From NCBI GenBank assembly GCA_032158295.1, contig CM063252.1, positions 18,992,036 through 19,056,035 of the forward strand: a stretch of 64,000 nucleotides of DNA, given 5' to 3'. A program made the position numbers and the translations under genes. Below the pieces are notes generated by a model that saw nothing but the letters and a program-made list of their open reading frames with translations, was not told the origin of the DNA and ran no database searches. The DNA comes from Pycnopodia helianthoides (taxonomy: Eukaryota; Echinodermata; Asteroidea; Forcipulatida; Asteriidae). Each line of letters begins with the position of its first letter. Within the stretch, counting starts at the first letter, position 1. Shown in pieces: positions 50,301 to 61,799 of the stretch.

Positions 50301-50915
50301 GGATGACTAATTAAATTTTGATGTACCAGTTTGTCGGCTTGCCATCCACTATTTCATCACATCTATGATCATGAGTAAACTCCCTTGCCAATACAAGTAT
50401 ATATGCAAGTAGTAGAGTCACGTACTCTTGGGAAAAGAACGGTATATGTAGTCCTGACTGACAGACCAGAAATCTTGTTTTTATAACCACACAGCTTTAT
50501 AAACAGTGAATCCCTAAGAACCAGGTACAATGCTTTGATTTTCCATAAACATAAAACATTGATTGTAAAATTGTTTGAAGGGGCAATAAGTAACTTGCAA
50601 ATTTATTGCCATGGGAAGAAAGCTATGGCAGATAGGCACTTCCAACATGGAAATTTGAAAACTAACCTGTCTCTTAACGAAAATCAAAGGTTTGTGTTTA
50701 GTTTTTCAAAATTCACACAATTGGTACAATGTTTTATCTGTGTGAAATTATTTGGGAAATCAACCCCTCTGCCCCCCCCCTTAACCAAAGAGTCCCTAGG
50801 CCAACGTTGCATCACATCACAGCTTTGTGGGATTTAACATCAGAATTCAGGGTTTGTCCTTAACTTTCAGTGACTAATCACTGGAATCATCTAGCTTATT
50901 GTTTCACCAGCTTGT
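47400..50915. other. non-coding stretch
   Basis: No gene or element recognised. CAGA-rich simple sequence lies at about 48676-48745 and a C9 run at 50772-50780. Confidence 0.4.
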
Positions 50916-50920
50916 CAGCT

Positions 50921-51085
50921 GGACACTTTTCAACATTGAACTAGCTAGGAGGACCACTTGGAAATACTTTTTGACTGGTCCTCGGGTGTTTAAACTCTTC
51001 AATCATATTGGACACTTTTCAACACGGAACTAGCTAGGGGGACCACTTGGAAATACTTTTTGACTGGTCCTCGGGTGTTTAAACT
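50921..51085. repeat. 89-bp tandem duplication
   Basis: GGACACTTTTCAACA... through GTGTTTAAACT (76 bp) is repeated after exactly 89 bp, with three substitutions over those 76 bp. This implies a recent local duplication. No gene overlaps it. Confidence 0.95.
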
Positions 51086-51099
51086 AGTATTTAGCCAGT

Positions 51100-53140
51100 G
51101 GACCATTGCTAACTACTTGCTTGGTATGACGACTTACTACAAACAGTTTTTGAACGTCCTCTTTTGGTTGGGTTGGTCATGTCTGCTGACCTAAAATTAT
51201 GCCCTCAGACACTCGATTGTGTAGCATGCACAGGCATGCACTCACTGTGCTACGCTTTATTCGCCCTGTACAAAGAGGGAAAAGGGTACTGGAATTCATG
51301 CTCCAAATCTCCCCCTTTTCTGGGGATCATTGAGTAATCTCTGATTCTAGACCTTTGTTATTTTTGTTATAAGAACAAAGATTACAAGAGATTGATAGTC
51401 TGCCACCATTGTTTATCATTGGGTTCGGCATATGGGAGGCAAGCTCTGAGATTCCAGCACCATGGCCTATTATCGGACATGGCTTAAGGCCAAGGTTTGA
51501 CATACTCAATACGAAGACATTCCATCATTTCACAAAATTGAAGAAAAAAAATGCGTAAAGGCACATAAGTTTTTTTTAAAATACTGTCAGAAAGTTGTTA
51601 AGAGAAAATGTTGAATATTCTCTTGGAACTAACTGTTTCATTAACTGGGAAAAATATGTTTACAAAAATGTTATTTAATCATTGTGACTGTTCCTTTGAC
51701 AAATCAAAAGCATAATGTCTATCACCAAGACTAGTGCTCAATGAATTCAACATGAAGTACATGTAGGTCAGGTCAGTGACCTCACAGAGTAAAACCCAGA
51801 CACATAAGACTTGCATAAAACAAGTGTCCCAACATCAACACAGACAATTTCAAGTGTTTTGTTTAAAGATTAATCAATGTCAGAGCATATGAGTTCAGGT
51901 CAATGCCATGACTGATCCATCAAGGAGGGAGAAACCTATGGGTTTATGAAGGCATGGATCAATATTCCAAAGACTCTTGGTATGTGCTTGTACATTATGA
52001 GGTATGTCTACTAATGTCTTCATCATTGCCTATCGGCAAATTCATGTACCTACTAGGAACACTGTGCGAACAATCATTGAGAAAAGGACCATCGTGGTAA
52101 AACTGTTCATAAAATGAATACAAGGGAAGGGAAACCATGCCCCTTTTTGCCAATCTGCCACCATCCTTGTATGTACTTGTTTTTTCGGAAGCCTACTTTT
52201 TAAAATTCTTATTAAAGGAGACATTGCTGAACTAACTCTGCTCCAGAATCTATATGTACGATATTATTTCAACCCTTGGTCATATAAACATAGTAAATCA
52301 ATCACAAAAAGCGTATCACCAGCCTTTGGGAATACAGAACCCATCAGCTGGAAAATTTTACACAAGAAACTAATCAAAGACAAGGATAGCCTTTCCTTTA
52401 AAACAAGTCCCCATTTACTCTTCAATAGAGTGAGTGGTTTTACTAGTACAGTGTATCTTTCTGAATGGCACGTGCAGGGCAGTCCCTTCTAAGTGAGACA
52501 TGGTCCAAAGTGATAACCACTCGACCTAATTTCATATGAAAATTACTGACGCAGATAAGATTTTACTCCGCCAATGTTTTCTGCACAGATTGCTTTCTGG
52601 GTTACCGGCAAGACTTTCATACGTGTGTATATACACCTCAAATAAATATTGCTTTTAACAATTGCTTGAAATCTCCAATGGGTTTTGTTTGGGCAACCAA
52701 ATATGCCTAGCACGATTTTCTGCTCTGAGGACTTCAGCTTTGAAACCCTAGTTAGTTATTATTCATTTTCAATTTTTTATTTGTCAAAATTATATGGTCA
52801 TTCTTCCACAATTTAATTTCAAAAGCCATGCACTTTCAGTAAATTCTTAAAGCCTTGACAAAAGGGTTAAATGTGAATGCGGATGTCTGTAATGCCATAG
52901 CTGGTAAATTGTGAATTTACCAGACTAAAAAAATCTGCTCACTCCAATGAACATGTTTGCAGAAAAGAAAAGTGAAAACAAGTTTTGTGTGTCATGGTAT
53001 TTAGTTCAATTGATGAAATAATTGCATTGAGTATAAAGAATAGTATTTTTGTTTGTACCTTACACTGATAAGTGATAAGTACTCTATATTTAGTGCTTTT
53101 CAGAGTTCTGCAGAAAAAAATCCACAGGCATACCTACATT
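51100..53140. other. non-coding stretch
   Basis: No supported gene. The minus-strand frames at 51327-51509 and 52042-52224 (60 codons each) are within chance expectation. Confidence 0.35.
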
Positions 53141-53143
53141 TGG

Positions 53144-53213
53144 GGGATTTATTTTGAGCCCATAACCCCCACCATTCTAATCTAGACCAACTGTCTTACC
53201 ACGAGACCATGGA
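53144..53213 (-). repeat. tRNA-derived SINE head, minus strand
   Basis: On the minus strand TGGTCTCGTGGTAAGACAG fits box A and GGGTTATGGGCTCAAAATAA a box B with an insertion. The middle, TTGGTCTAGATTAGAATGGT, is where an anticodon arm would lie. It is degraded, so a SINE remnant and not a tRNA gene. Confidence 0.45.
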
Positions 53214-53479
53214 GTGTGTGCCTGGAGAAGCGGACACCGCAACAATTTAATAGATGTATTAATTGCATCAGGAATAATGAATAGCCAATACAACTTAATA
53301 TATGACGCTTGATGTTTTTTTCTTGTGACTTTCAACAGGATTTTTAAAACCATATGGTCACCCTTTAAATGCTATTTAAATTACTCCCTGACCTGCTTGT
53401 GAAACTGTTTAAACGAAAATTTGCTAAAGAAAATTTCCCATCGATTGAATTTTCACAAAGCAGACATTTAACAGCTTGC

Positions 53480-53555
53480 TTTTTTGTATGACCTCTAGTC
53501 CTATGCATTTTTTTGTATGACCCTCTATGCATTTTTTTGTAGGACCCTCTATGCA
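53480..53555. repeat. 24-bp imperfect tandem repeat, about 3 units
   Basis: Units of TTTTTTGTATGACCCTCTATGCA recur with spacings of 29 and 24 bp; the first unit has a small insertion and the third has GTAGGA. Confidence 0.85.
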
Positions 53556-53559
53556 TGGG

Positions 53560-54950
53560 GCCTATTTAAACTGCAGACACAGAATTGTCCTCTTACTGCC
53601 AAAATACAATACAAAAACTAAAGTGTGAATTGCTGTTCGTGACTGACACACATGCCAAGTTTTTGTATTTAACTTTTGAATGCATTTCAGCATTTGTGAA
53701 TGTTTACAGCATTATGAATGGAGCTTGTTAAATAAATGCACATTCATACTAAAAATTCAAATTATTTTATGTTTGCAAATTTCTCTTCAGTTTTTTTTTG
53801 GCAATCAGTAGGGCAGCAGCTGGCACGCTCAGACATCACTTTGTCTTGTAATGTAATCATGTGTAAAACATAGTTACTGCAAGTAGTAACAGTTTGCAGA
53901 TTTCTTTCATGCATGACTTACTTTGAATTTTTAACAGCCTCAGGTATTGAGTAATTTTCATCAACCTCTGGCATAATTTTAGTTCAAACGGTCATCAACT
54001 CAAATTTGCCTGAGCATTAACATGTGTACTGATCAATAGTACAATGTAATCAGTCTCAAACTCTGATTACAGCTACCAAAAAGCTTGATTAGCATTGTAT
54101 GCCCCACCACAAACCTCTGTGAAATTGACAATTAAATACCAACTGTCAAAACAAAACAAAACAAAACAGAGACTTTTGGTCAGTAGCATGAATCTTAAAG
54201 CTCAAGAAATTTAAGCCCTGTACAGATCAAACATCTTAGGATAACAAGAAGACACCAAAAAGTTTGCCAAGAGTAGAGTTCATGAAAAAACTTGCATGAC
54301 TTTTATAGAATCTAGGTCAGATCATGACATCTCTGTTCCAGTAATTAAATTTTTTAATCCGCTAAAATTTCATTATGATTGATTTTCTTTATACTGTAAA
54401 ATCTTGGCTGGCTAATAGCATGACCACAAGGCCAAGAGAAATTAGTACCAGTCCAAAAGCAAAACCTCCTTAAGACAATAAAACACATAGCCAGCTTTTA
54501 CACTTAGCACAGTGAGTTGGAGCCAGTCAAAATTGAGTTGCTGCAAATAGAAACAAATAATAATAATAATCTTTTGGGCACCAGATTGACTCCTGTTCAT
54601 TGTAATCTGTTTCATAAATCATATTTTGGTTCAGTTTTCCAGGAAACATTTACATGTACACATGATTCAACATGATAAGCTTGGGCCTGAATCACAACTC
54701 TATTAATTTTGAAGTGTTTAAAAGCTAAAAATTATCAATATCTTAATCATTTGGTTATCTACTAAAAAGTCACAATTCCACCTATTACCAGACTGAAAAG
54801 CATACTTTGTAAATGTTAAGAGCATTTAGTAACTATAACAGTTACTATGATGATCAGTACAAGTTTATGAACAGAAAAGCAATTGAGACAAAATAGCTAT
54901 ACAACAACACTCCTATACTCTCCCAGGTCAAGAGACCAATTGGTAGTTTC
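53560..54950. other. non-coding stretch with microsatellites
   Basis: (AAAAC)n at about 54147-54169 and (AAT)n at about 54555-54570. No gene seen. Confidence 0.45.
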
Positions 54951-54956
54951 TAATTT

Positions 54957-54957
54957 G

Positions 54958-54993
<36 letters not shown>

Positions 54994-55081
54994 TTTTTTT
55001 TAATTTCTTCTTCTTCTTATTATTATTATTTTTTATTTTTATTTTTATTTATTTTTTTTTTTTATTTTTTTTGGGGGGGGG
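54957..55081. repeat. (TTTA)n microsatellite and T-rich tract ending in T8G9
   Basis: About nine TTTA units, then CTT and ATT repeats and long T runs, closing with T8 directly followed by G9 at 55065-55081. Confidence 0.9.
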
Positions 55082-55239
55082 CATTTAGTGAAGCATGGCT
55101 CTACACTGAATTAAGTGTTAGAACCTGGTGGATGATGGCCAGTGTATGTTGAGTGTGTAAGATCGCAGACACAACTAACAATCTGTTCACATTCATGGCT
55201 TATTGCAGGCTCTGTGCATCTTTAGGATTCCCAGATTCC

Positions 55240-55827
55240 TGTGGTTTATTTCAAAATATAAAAACAAAAAGTTGCATCCTTTAAAGGTATTATACAGGAT
55301 TGGTAGAGCTGACAAAATAATCACAGACAGTGTTTATGTTTTGTGTAATCAACCACATACATGAAATAACAAACCTGTGAAAATTTGAGCTCAATTGGTC
55401 ATTGAGGTCACGAGAAATTAGTGAAAAGAGACCTTATGTGTTTTCTGTTTTTCAAACATCGAGTTTATTATCGCACGTGATAAAACTATTGTTTTACTCA
55501 TTTCTCAGAAACGATAGCATTTTAGGCAGAAATATTTTAAGGAACCCTTTCTACCATTACTTACTTTAAATCATGTAAGTTATGTGTGAATCTGTGAACA
55601 CTTGTGTTTTCGAAGGATGATCCCCTCCCATCACTTCTCATGTTGTATTGTAAACTTGGGTGTAATCCCTGGTTATATGGCAGATGCAGGTTAAATGGCT
55701 TCTGATTAGCACCCCGAACAAAAATATTGACAAAAATAAGGAGACCTCAAGCATTAGGGCTCAGATGGCAGCGCACTGGCAAGTCCTGGAGTCGCAGGTC
55801 CAAATCCTGCTTTGTCAATTTTTCTTT
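55240..55827 (+). mobile_element. tRNA-related interspersed repeat, copy B, interrupted
   Basis: The 5' part (55240-55280: GTGGTTTATT..AAAAAGTTGCATCC) and the 3' part (about 55613-55827) together match the minus-strand repeat at 4920-5140. Between them lies a TTAA-type MITE. The 3' part ends with a tRNA-like module: box A GGGCTCAGATGGCAGCGCACTGG (about 55757) and box B GTCGCAGGTCCAAATCC (about 55791), followed by TGCTTTGTCAATTTTTC. Having the tRNA-like module near the 3' end, with conserved non-tRNA sequence in front, differs from the usual SINE order. The 69-codon frame at 55684 is a shadow of it. Confidence 0.65.
55285..55608. mobile_element. TTAA-flanked MITE, family 1 copy 3, decayed
   Basis: After TTAA (55281-55284) it begins AGGTATTATACAGGATTGGT, matching the family 1 end with substitutions. 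It then shares blocks in order: ACAAACCTGT, GGTCACGAGAAA, TTTCTCA, GCATTT.AGGCAGAAATATTT and TTTCTACCATTA. The right inverted repeat is missing: the match fades after TGTGAACA and the host repeat resumes at about 55613. It is older than the other two copies and lies inside repeat copy B. Confidence 0.7.
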
Positions 55828-55829
55828 AT

Positions 55830-56340
55830 TCTACCCAAAATCCATTTAAATTTACACAGTCAGTTTCCCTTTTCCCGTTTCCAGTTTCTCTGAAAAAAAT
55901 TACAAATGATTGGATATTGTTAAATAAAGTCTCGGTTCCATTGAATGAATTCATTTGATTTATAATGGTAATCAATTCGTCTCTTACCCTCATTCTCATC
56001 CTCATGGTGTAATTTGCAAGTAAATGTAGGCTAATCAATTAAGCTTGTTCAACATTTTGATTGGACAGTTAATCCATTGTAAATCTGACCTAATTTATTG
56101 CAATTGTTGGTTGTTGCACAGTTACTTTACATGTAACTCCCATAATAATATAATTATGAAGTGAGTACATGTTTTTTAACTTAATTTTGATTAGCTGCAG
56201 AATCGTTCATAAAGTACATATATCAATTAAGAACTAGAATAATGAATGAGATGGAAAGTTAAGTAATCTTTTAAAGGCTAGACTTCTCACCAGTTTAATT
56301 ACATAAAATTATATTTGTGTAGTTGGATGAAGCATATTTG
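55830..56340. other. non-coding stretch
   Basis: No gene or element recognised. Confidence 0.4.
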
Positions 56341-56346
56341 TGTAGT

Positions 56347-56605
56347 GTGTCCTGGCAAAGCACTCTAGAGCATCAACTCAACTTCTGATGTGGAATCAGA
56401 GTGCGGGTTTGAATCCTGGTTGTGACACTTGGGTTCTCGGGCAAGACAACTATTTAATTGCTTCACGTCACCCGGGAGTTGATGGGAACCACCAAGGGTA
56501 GAGATTGTTGATGTGAATGAGTAGCATCTTGTGCGCGAATTTCACTGCCAGTGCTGCATACTCCAAAGGAGTTGAGATGGTTTCAGAAATGCTTAAGGCC
56601 CATTG
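56347..56605 (+). mobile_element. tRNA-Leu(CAA)-derived SINE, subfamily 1, decayed
   Basis: The head has CCTGGCAAAGCACTCTAGAGC, the anticodon loop CTCAACT and box B GGGTTTGAATCC, then GGCAAGACAACTATTTAATTG and CACCCGGGAG. The tail TACTCCAAAGGAGTTGAGATG and GGCCCATTG matches the 36768 copy. Box A is damaged, so it is probably an older insertion. Confidence 0.75.
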
Positions 56606-56609
56606 ATAG

Positions 56610-59600
56610 TGATAGTGATAAGGCAATTTGATGAAAAGTTTTTAAATGATAAAAGCACTCATAAATGCCTATTATTATTATTTGTGGTCAACCTGACTGC
56701 TAAACTATCAATTGATAGTTTTAAGTCATGAAACAATAGGCCATGTTACTATTATAAAATTTTAGTTTTAAAATTGGTATTTACTAATTCGGTTTCATGG
56801 GTATGTATTTAACATTTTAAACATGTTAATATTTTCCGTTTGCTTGTGTTATGAACATTGTGGAGGCATTAAATAGCCCAAAAAACAGACTATGTAATTA
56901 GAGATTACAAAGAAGTTTTTCTGTTCCAGCTTGCAAACTCTCCTTCTGAGTTTCCTTCCTCCATGTTGTAATGTTACCCCCCTTGGCAAGCTATCCTACA
57001 TCCTTTGCCTACTTATGTCAATATAATCACATTCTACAGGTACAGGGGGCTTCCTGGTGCTGTTTTCACACCAGTGGCCAGTAAATACACAAGGAACCAT
57101 TACTACAATCATTGTGACATAAATTGGCAGACACTTGTGAAGACGCATACCCACTGGGCTTTACTCATAAATGGGTTTGTGCTCAATTCTTTTATCAATC
57201 CAGTCTGTAGCTTGCTCTTTTCTCATTGACACAATCGGAAAATAAGTACTGTAAGTATGTACATGTACATAGTAAAGTTTTGTTGAGTGGGCGAAGAGGT
57301 AAAAATACCCTGTACATGTACATACAATAAAAAATACACAAATAATCCCTGTTAACAGCACTTTTCAAGCAAAAAAAAAAACATAAAACATTTTTGTATG
57401 CTTCTATTAATTCTGTCATTTATCTGAAGTGCTGCCAAATAAAGGCTGACATTGGTTGGCCTAAACTGTTATGCTTCATCCACCTGTATGTTTCACCAGA
57501 CCTCAGTTCACGCATAGAGGATAACAATGGTCTCAAATTAAGAGCTGGGTCGAAGCTGCCTGCAAATGCAATACATTTTTCTAGCCACACAACCTCATCC
57601 TATATTTGCTACAATGCACAGGGACTTTACTCATAATTAGCGAATAATAAAACCTGGTGGGTCTTTCTTTGTGAACCAGTGGAGAGTGGTAAACATGGTT
57701 TGTCAGTTGACAGCATTTCACAGTTTGCAGTAGTCCTCTAATGAAGGTTTTGTGTGAGTAGATAATCAGATAGGGACAAACCTGTGACTGTGTTAAGTGT
57801 AAATTGAATCATGTACAATGGAACGAACAAGTACATTCTACATTTCAGCCATCATATACAATGCAGTACAGAGGGGACGCAATTACTGTAAAGTGAAGGA
57901 AAAAATAGCCCAAGAATTGTTCATTCTTTTAATTGTGGTTTTTGTATCCTTGAAAGCCTAACCATCTTCTTGTCACGAGGCCTAAAATAACATAACAATG
58001 GACTGTTTTGGTCTGTGGATTTATTTCTTTGTCTTTTTCATGGTGCATTTATTTACAAAAATGTGAGAAGTGGCAATATGAATAAGTGGGTTGGCTCCTA
58101 TTTGTATTTAAAGATTTTTCTTATAACATCCAATATACATCCATGTGACCATACCTTGTTCAAATGATAACCTCTTCAAATAGGTTATGTGTATATGTAT
58201 GTGTGTGAATTTTAAACCCAAGGTAAGCGATATCTGCTGACAGATTGATCAAGAAGTCAAGTAAACCCATACTCATACACACACAGTTCCTTTTAATACT
58301 TATACTTTGCTTATTATTTCACATAATTTTTTCTCTACAATTCCAATAATTTGATCGAAATTGTTCAAGCCAGAGCTATAAACTGTACAAATGTATTACC
58401 AAAAAAAACACGGAATTACTGTTTATGGGCATGGCCATCTAACCAAGTGTAACAAAATCCATATTAAAAATATTAATGGCTTTTTAATATTTAACGCTTG
58501 CACAGGGAGGGCACTTTGAATATTAAATTGTTGTTTACTGCGAAAGCTCAAAACACCACAATGCTGTGAAGCAGAACTCCAGTAATGGTGCAGAGCCACC
58601 ATACTGTCAATGAATACTTGATGAGTTTAACGAAAATTCATAATTGCAGTATTTATTCTAAGTTATTCACTCTTGGTTCATCTGTGCATCAATACCACGT
58701 AAAGGTCTGAAAATCCACAATACATTGCTGAATGAATATTTAACACAGTTGTACTGGAAATTTGTGGATATTATTAAATCAGGATGCTCCAGTTTCGCGA
58801 CAACCTTCAACAAAAGATGAAAGTAGAGTTATTAAAGAATTTGTCCCAAAATAGTCTAAAAACTTAAATGGATTCACATGTGAATGTAATTTGTCAATTG
58901 AAAATTTAGGAAAAGGTTTCAAAGAATGTTTCCAATTCAGTGCATGCCTGTAATCCATGGGCGGTTAAAGTCACGATCATTTTTAACCTTTTCAGCTCCA
59001 GCACTAAAAATGCAACAGAACAAATTCCTCCTGTCTGCAATCATCAAAGCATGACTTTATTGTATAAAATATAATGTTCCAAGGATTTTTGCACAAAACA
59101 TGTGCATACCCATCAGCTGAGTGGTTTGGCACCCTGCTATTAACACTGAAGTCTACAGCCAACAATATTCTTAATGAAAAACATACAAACAAGCAACATT
59201 TTTAAAAGCGGGTTTTCAAAAAACATATCGAAATGATGTTTTGGAACACTGCAATACAGATCTGAGATCAGTAGTGCAAAATCAGTAAATGTAAAAAAAG
59301 ATAATATGTTTCCTTTTACTAACTACTTAAGTAAAAATTTTAAGCACTAGTTATGACTTAGTTTTAAATTCTTTTGTTTACCTATAATTTTATCTTAACA
59401 TGGGAGTTTTCACTGCCACTCTTAAAAAGTGAATTTCTGTTCAGAATGTCAAAAGGCAAGTTAAAGCAATGGGAAAGCAGGTCTTGAGAAGTCAATTTCT
59501 CATAATGTACTCTATAATGATGTAAGCGGCCACAAATTGAGGAATCAGGTTTCACCTGTCAGGAGTTTAAACAGCTTGTGATTTTTCATCGAGTTTCCTA

Positions 59601-60410
59601 GCAACATACAATACACTCAGAGGAGGAAAGGAATTCCTGTAGAGTCCTGTAAAACTTGCTCCCGCAATGAATCCAATGCTTTAACTGTGGCCTACAACCA
59701 TGCACTAAACTCACTCAGAGACAAATGTATAGAAGAATCTATATTCAGCAATGTTGTTGCTTCAGATAAGACTGAATGAATAATACATGCTCTGATGTAA
59801 TTACAGCGGCGGCGTTAAAAAATTAGTCCATATTTCATGAGAGTTTATACAGTGCATGTAATACCCTTGCGCAACATGTGAAAGTACTATCCCACAGTAT
59901 ATGTTACAAGTGTTATCATCATGTGGTTTAAGAGTCACAGGATAGGCTGTGAATGTCAATCTTCTCCAAAAACGAAATAACCACACTTTTACTTACTTAA
60001 AAAACGTGAATGGTGAGCCATTGATAGGATATTTGATACAAGATAAGGGAAGGAAAAACAAACAAAAACTTGAACAAGAGACCTGTGGATTACAAATAAC
60101 ACATGTGCTCAATCAACTTGATGATGCAGATCAGAAATCAACACTATGATATGAAAATCCAAAAGCCATGACAACCAATGCCTTTTCAGTGCCAACACCT
60201 CCACAGATGTAAATAAAGGAGATGTGTGTACATGTATGAAGTTTTAACTGATGTTTGTAAAAGATAGAGTTGACCAAGATCTAAATGTACTGATAAGCAA
60301 AGAACATTATTGAGTTTTACAAATCAAATTAATCTTGCGTGTTTGCCAACTTCCCCACAAAAAAAAGGGGAAAAAAAGAAAAGAAAAACCCACCCATTTA
60401 CAAGAATGCA
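56610..60410. other. non-coding stretch
   Basis: No supported gene. At 57255-57325 two TGTACATGTACA palindromes lie about 55 bp apart, flanked by GTA and TAC so that they form inverted arms. Confidence 0.35.
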
Positions 60411-60414
60411 CCAC

Positions 60415-60620
60415 GTTTATTCACAGCGCGGTCATTAAGGTCTTTCCTCTCATGTTTAATTCATGACAACGAGAAAAGATTAGAAACGCCGCTTCCGGCA
60501 CCAAGAAGAGGAAAATACAGCTGTCAAACTGAATTGCATAATTCCTGCAACTGGCTGACGTCACTTGGGCACGGTGAATGAAAATAAACGACCATAAGGG
60601 ATGACATTACCTTAAGGGAA
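60415..60620. promoter_or_regulatory. possible regulatory element with a complete CRE
   Basis: A CpG-richer block containing TGACGTCA (60556-60563), the palindromic cAMP-response-type site bound by CREB/ATF factors, plus AATTGCATAATTCC. No gene start is visible next to it, so a distal element is the more likely reading if it is functional at all. Confidence 0.25.
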
Positions 60621-60824
60621 TGGACAAATTATAAATTGGCCCATCTATGACTTCTGATTGAATGAGAAAGAGGCTTAAGTACAAATTTGCATTTTGCTAT
60701 TTAATGAATGACAACACAAATTATCTCAATATTATGGTTGGGAGGGGTACATTGTTGGTTCTCTCAAAAACAATGTTGATCACAATATGTCAAGTTCGAT
60801 GTCTAAGATATTCTCAAATCTGTT

Positions 60825-60852
60825 GGAAATTTCCCAACTAATTAATTAGTTG
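60825..60852. promoter_or_regulatory. adjacent palindromes resembling Rel and homeodomain sites
   Basis: GGAAATTTCC (60825-60834) is a perfect 10-bp palindrome fitting the Rel/NF-kB half-site pattern. The next base starts CAACTAATTAATTAGTTG (60835-60852), a perfect 18-bp palindrome carrying overlapping TAATTA homeodomain cores. The sequence shows the palindromes; binding is inference. Confidence 0.35.
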
Positions 60853-61059
60853 TGGAAAGGCGACACAAATAGAATGACTGCAAGTATTTACATGTTCTTT
60901 TGTTTTTGTGTTTTGCAACCCTTACAGTAAAATAACTTGTTTTTGAAACAGGCAGTTTTAAAATAAGGGATTTGTCTTTACATTTGTTACCCTCTCCCTT
61001 TACAGTTTAACAAAAACGTATGAAAACTGCCTAATATTTTAGATTGATTTGTTCAGGTG

Positions 61060-61575
61060 AATGTGCATACATGTACATGAATCCTTGCATGTAACATAAA
61101 TGGCTTGTTACAAGTTAGGTTCAATTTGTTTATAAAGTTAAGAGGAAAAGATGTCTGAGGAATATCCTGAAAGAAATGATCTCTGGAAACTTGAGCAACT
61201 TCTGTCAGCCCGGTCAGGAAGAGATAAAGCAAAAACAAAAAAATATGAAACTAATAACATATTGATTACAATCTACACGCTGCAACAACAGCTTGGTTTC
61301 AGGATTAAGGATAAAAACAACAACATTTCCAGAATTTGGCACTTTGATAGCTATGAGCAATTTCCTATTTATTTCAAGGTGAAGTTATTAAACAAATCTT
61401 CACTTGGAGATAGGCATGATAGCTTAAAACTCATTAACAACACAGAGAACAGTATGACTGTATAAATTTGTATATTCCTATCAAAAGCATAAAACGCTGC
61501 TCAATACAAACTCCTCAATAGTACATGTTTGCCAGATGATGTTTACCAATTCCACAAAGCTGGGGAGCAAAGACC
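61060..61575. other. non-coding stretch
   Basis: Contains a 104-codon plus-strand frame (61151-61465; starts MSEEYPERNDLWKL, A at -3). It has no recognisable domain and its length is within chance expectation, so I do not call it a gene. Confidence 0.3.
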
Positions 61576-61582
61576 AGTGTCA

Positions 61583-61789
61583 ATCAAGCAAGAAAAGACA
61601 AATTTGAGATCTCATAGAAAGCCAAGCAACTCTTAGGTTTTCCAGTAATGAACAACGATGAACCATAAGGAGTACAACGAGAAAGAAGATGATGACGATG
61701 ACGTAAGCAACCACTATCCCTACTCCACTATGTGATAAATACGACCCTCGTGACAGGTTCCTTGTCTTCCTGGAGGGTATCGTGTTGGC
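61583..61789 (-). CDS. weak open frame with a membrane-like segment
   Basis: On the minus strand 69 codons are open between a TGA at 61790-61792 and a TGA at 61580-61582, with no ATG before the hydrophobic part. The frame reads a basic stretch (SRKTRNLSRGSYLSHSG), then VVAYVIVIIFFLVVLLMV, which would be a full transmembrane helix, then HRCSLLENLR. A weak acceptor (CCCTCCAG) lies at about 61774. It could be the last exon of a single-pass membrane protein. Caution: the opposite strand here is a GAT/GAC run, and its complement automatically reads as isoleucine and valine codons, so the helix could be an accident. No homologue is recognised. Confidence 0.2.
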
Positions 61790-61799
61790 TCATTTCCTC

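Noticed and set aside
54957..55081. Centromeric or telomeric satellite
   Set aside because: It is a short simple (TTTA)n and T-rich tract with no higher-order unit.
61151..61465. 104-codon frame with good start context
   Set aside because: No recognisable domain; several frames of this size are expected by chance.
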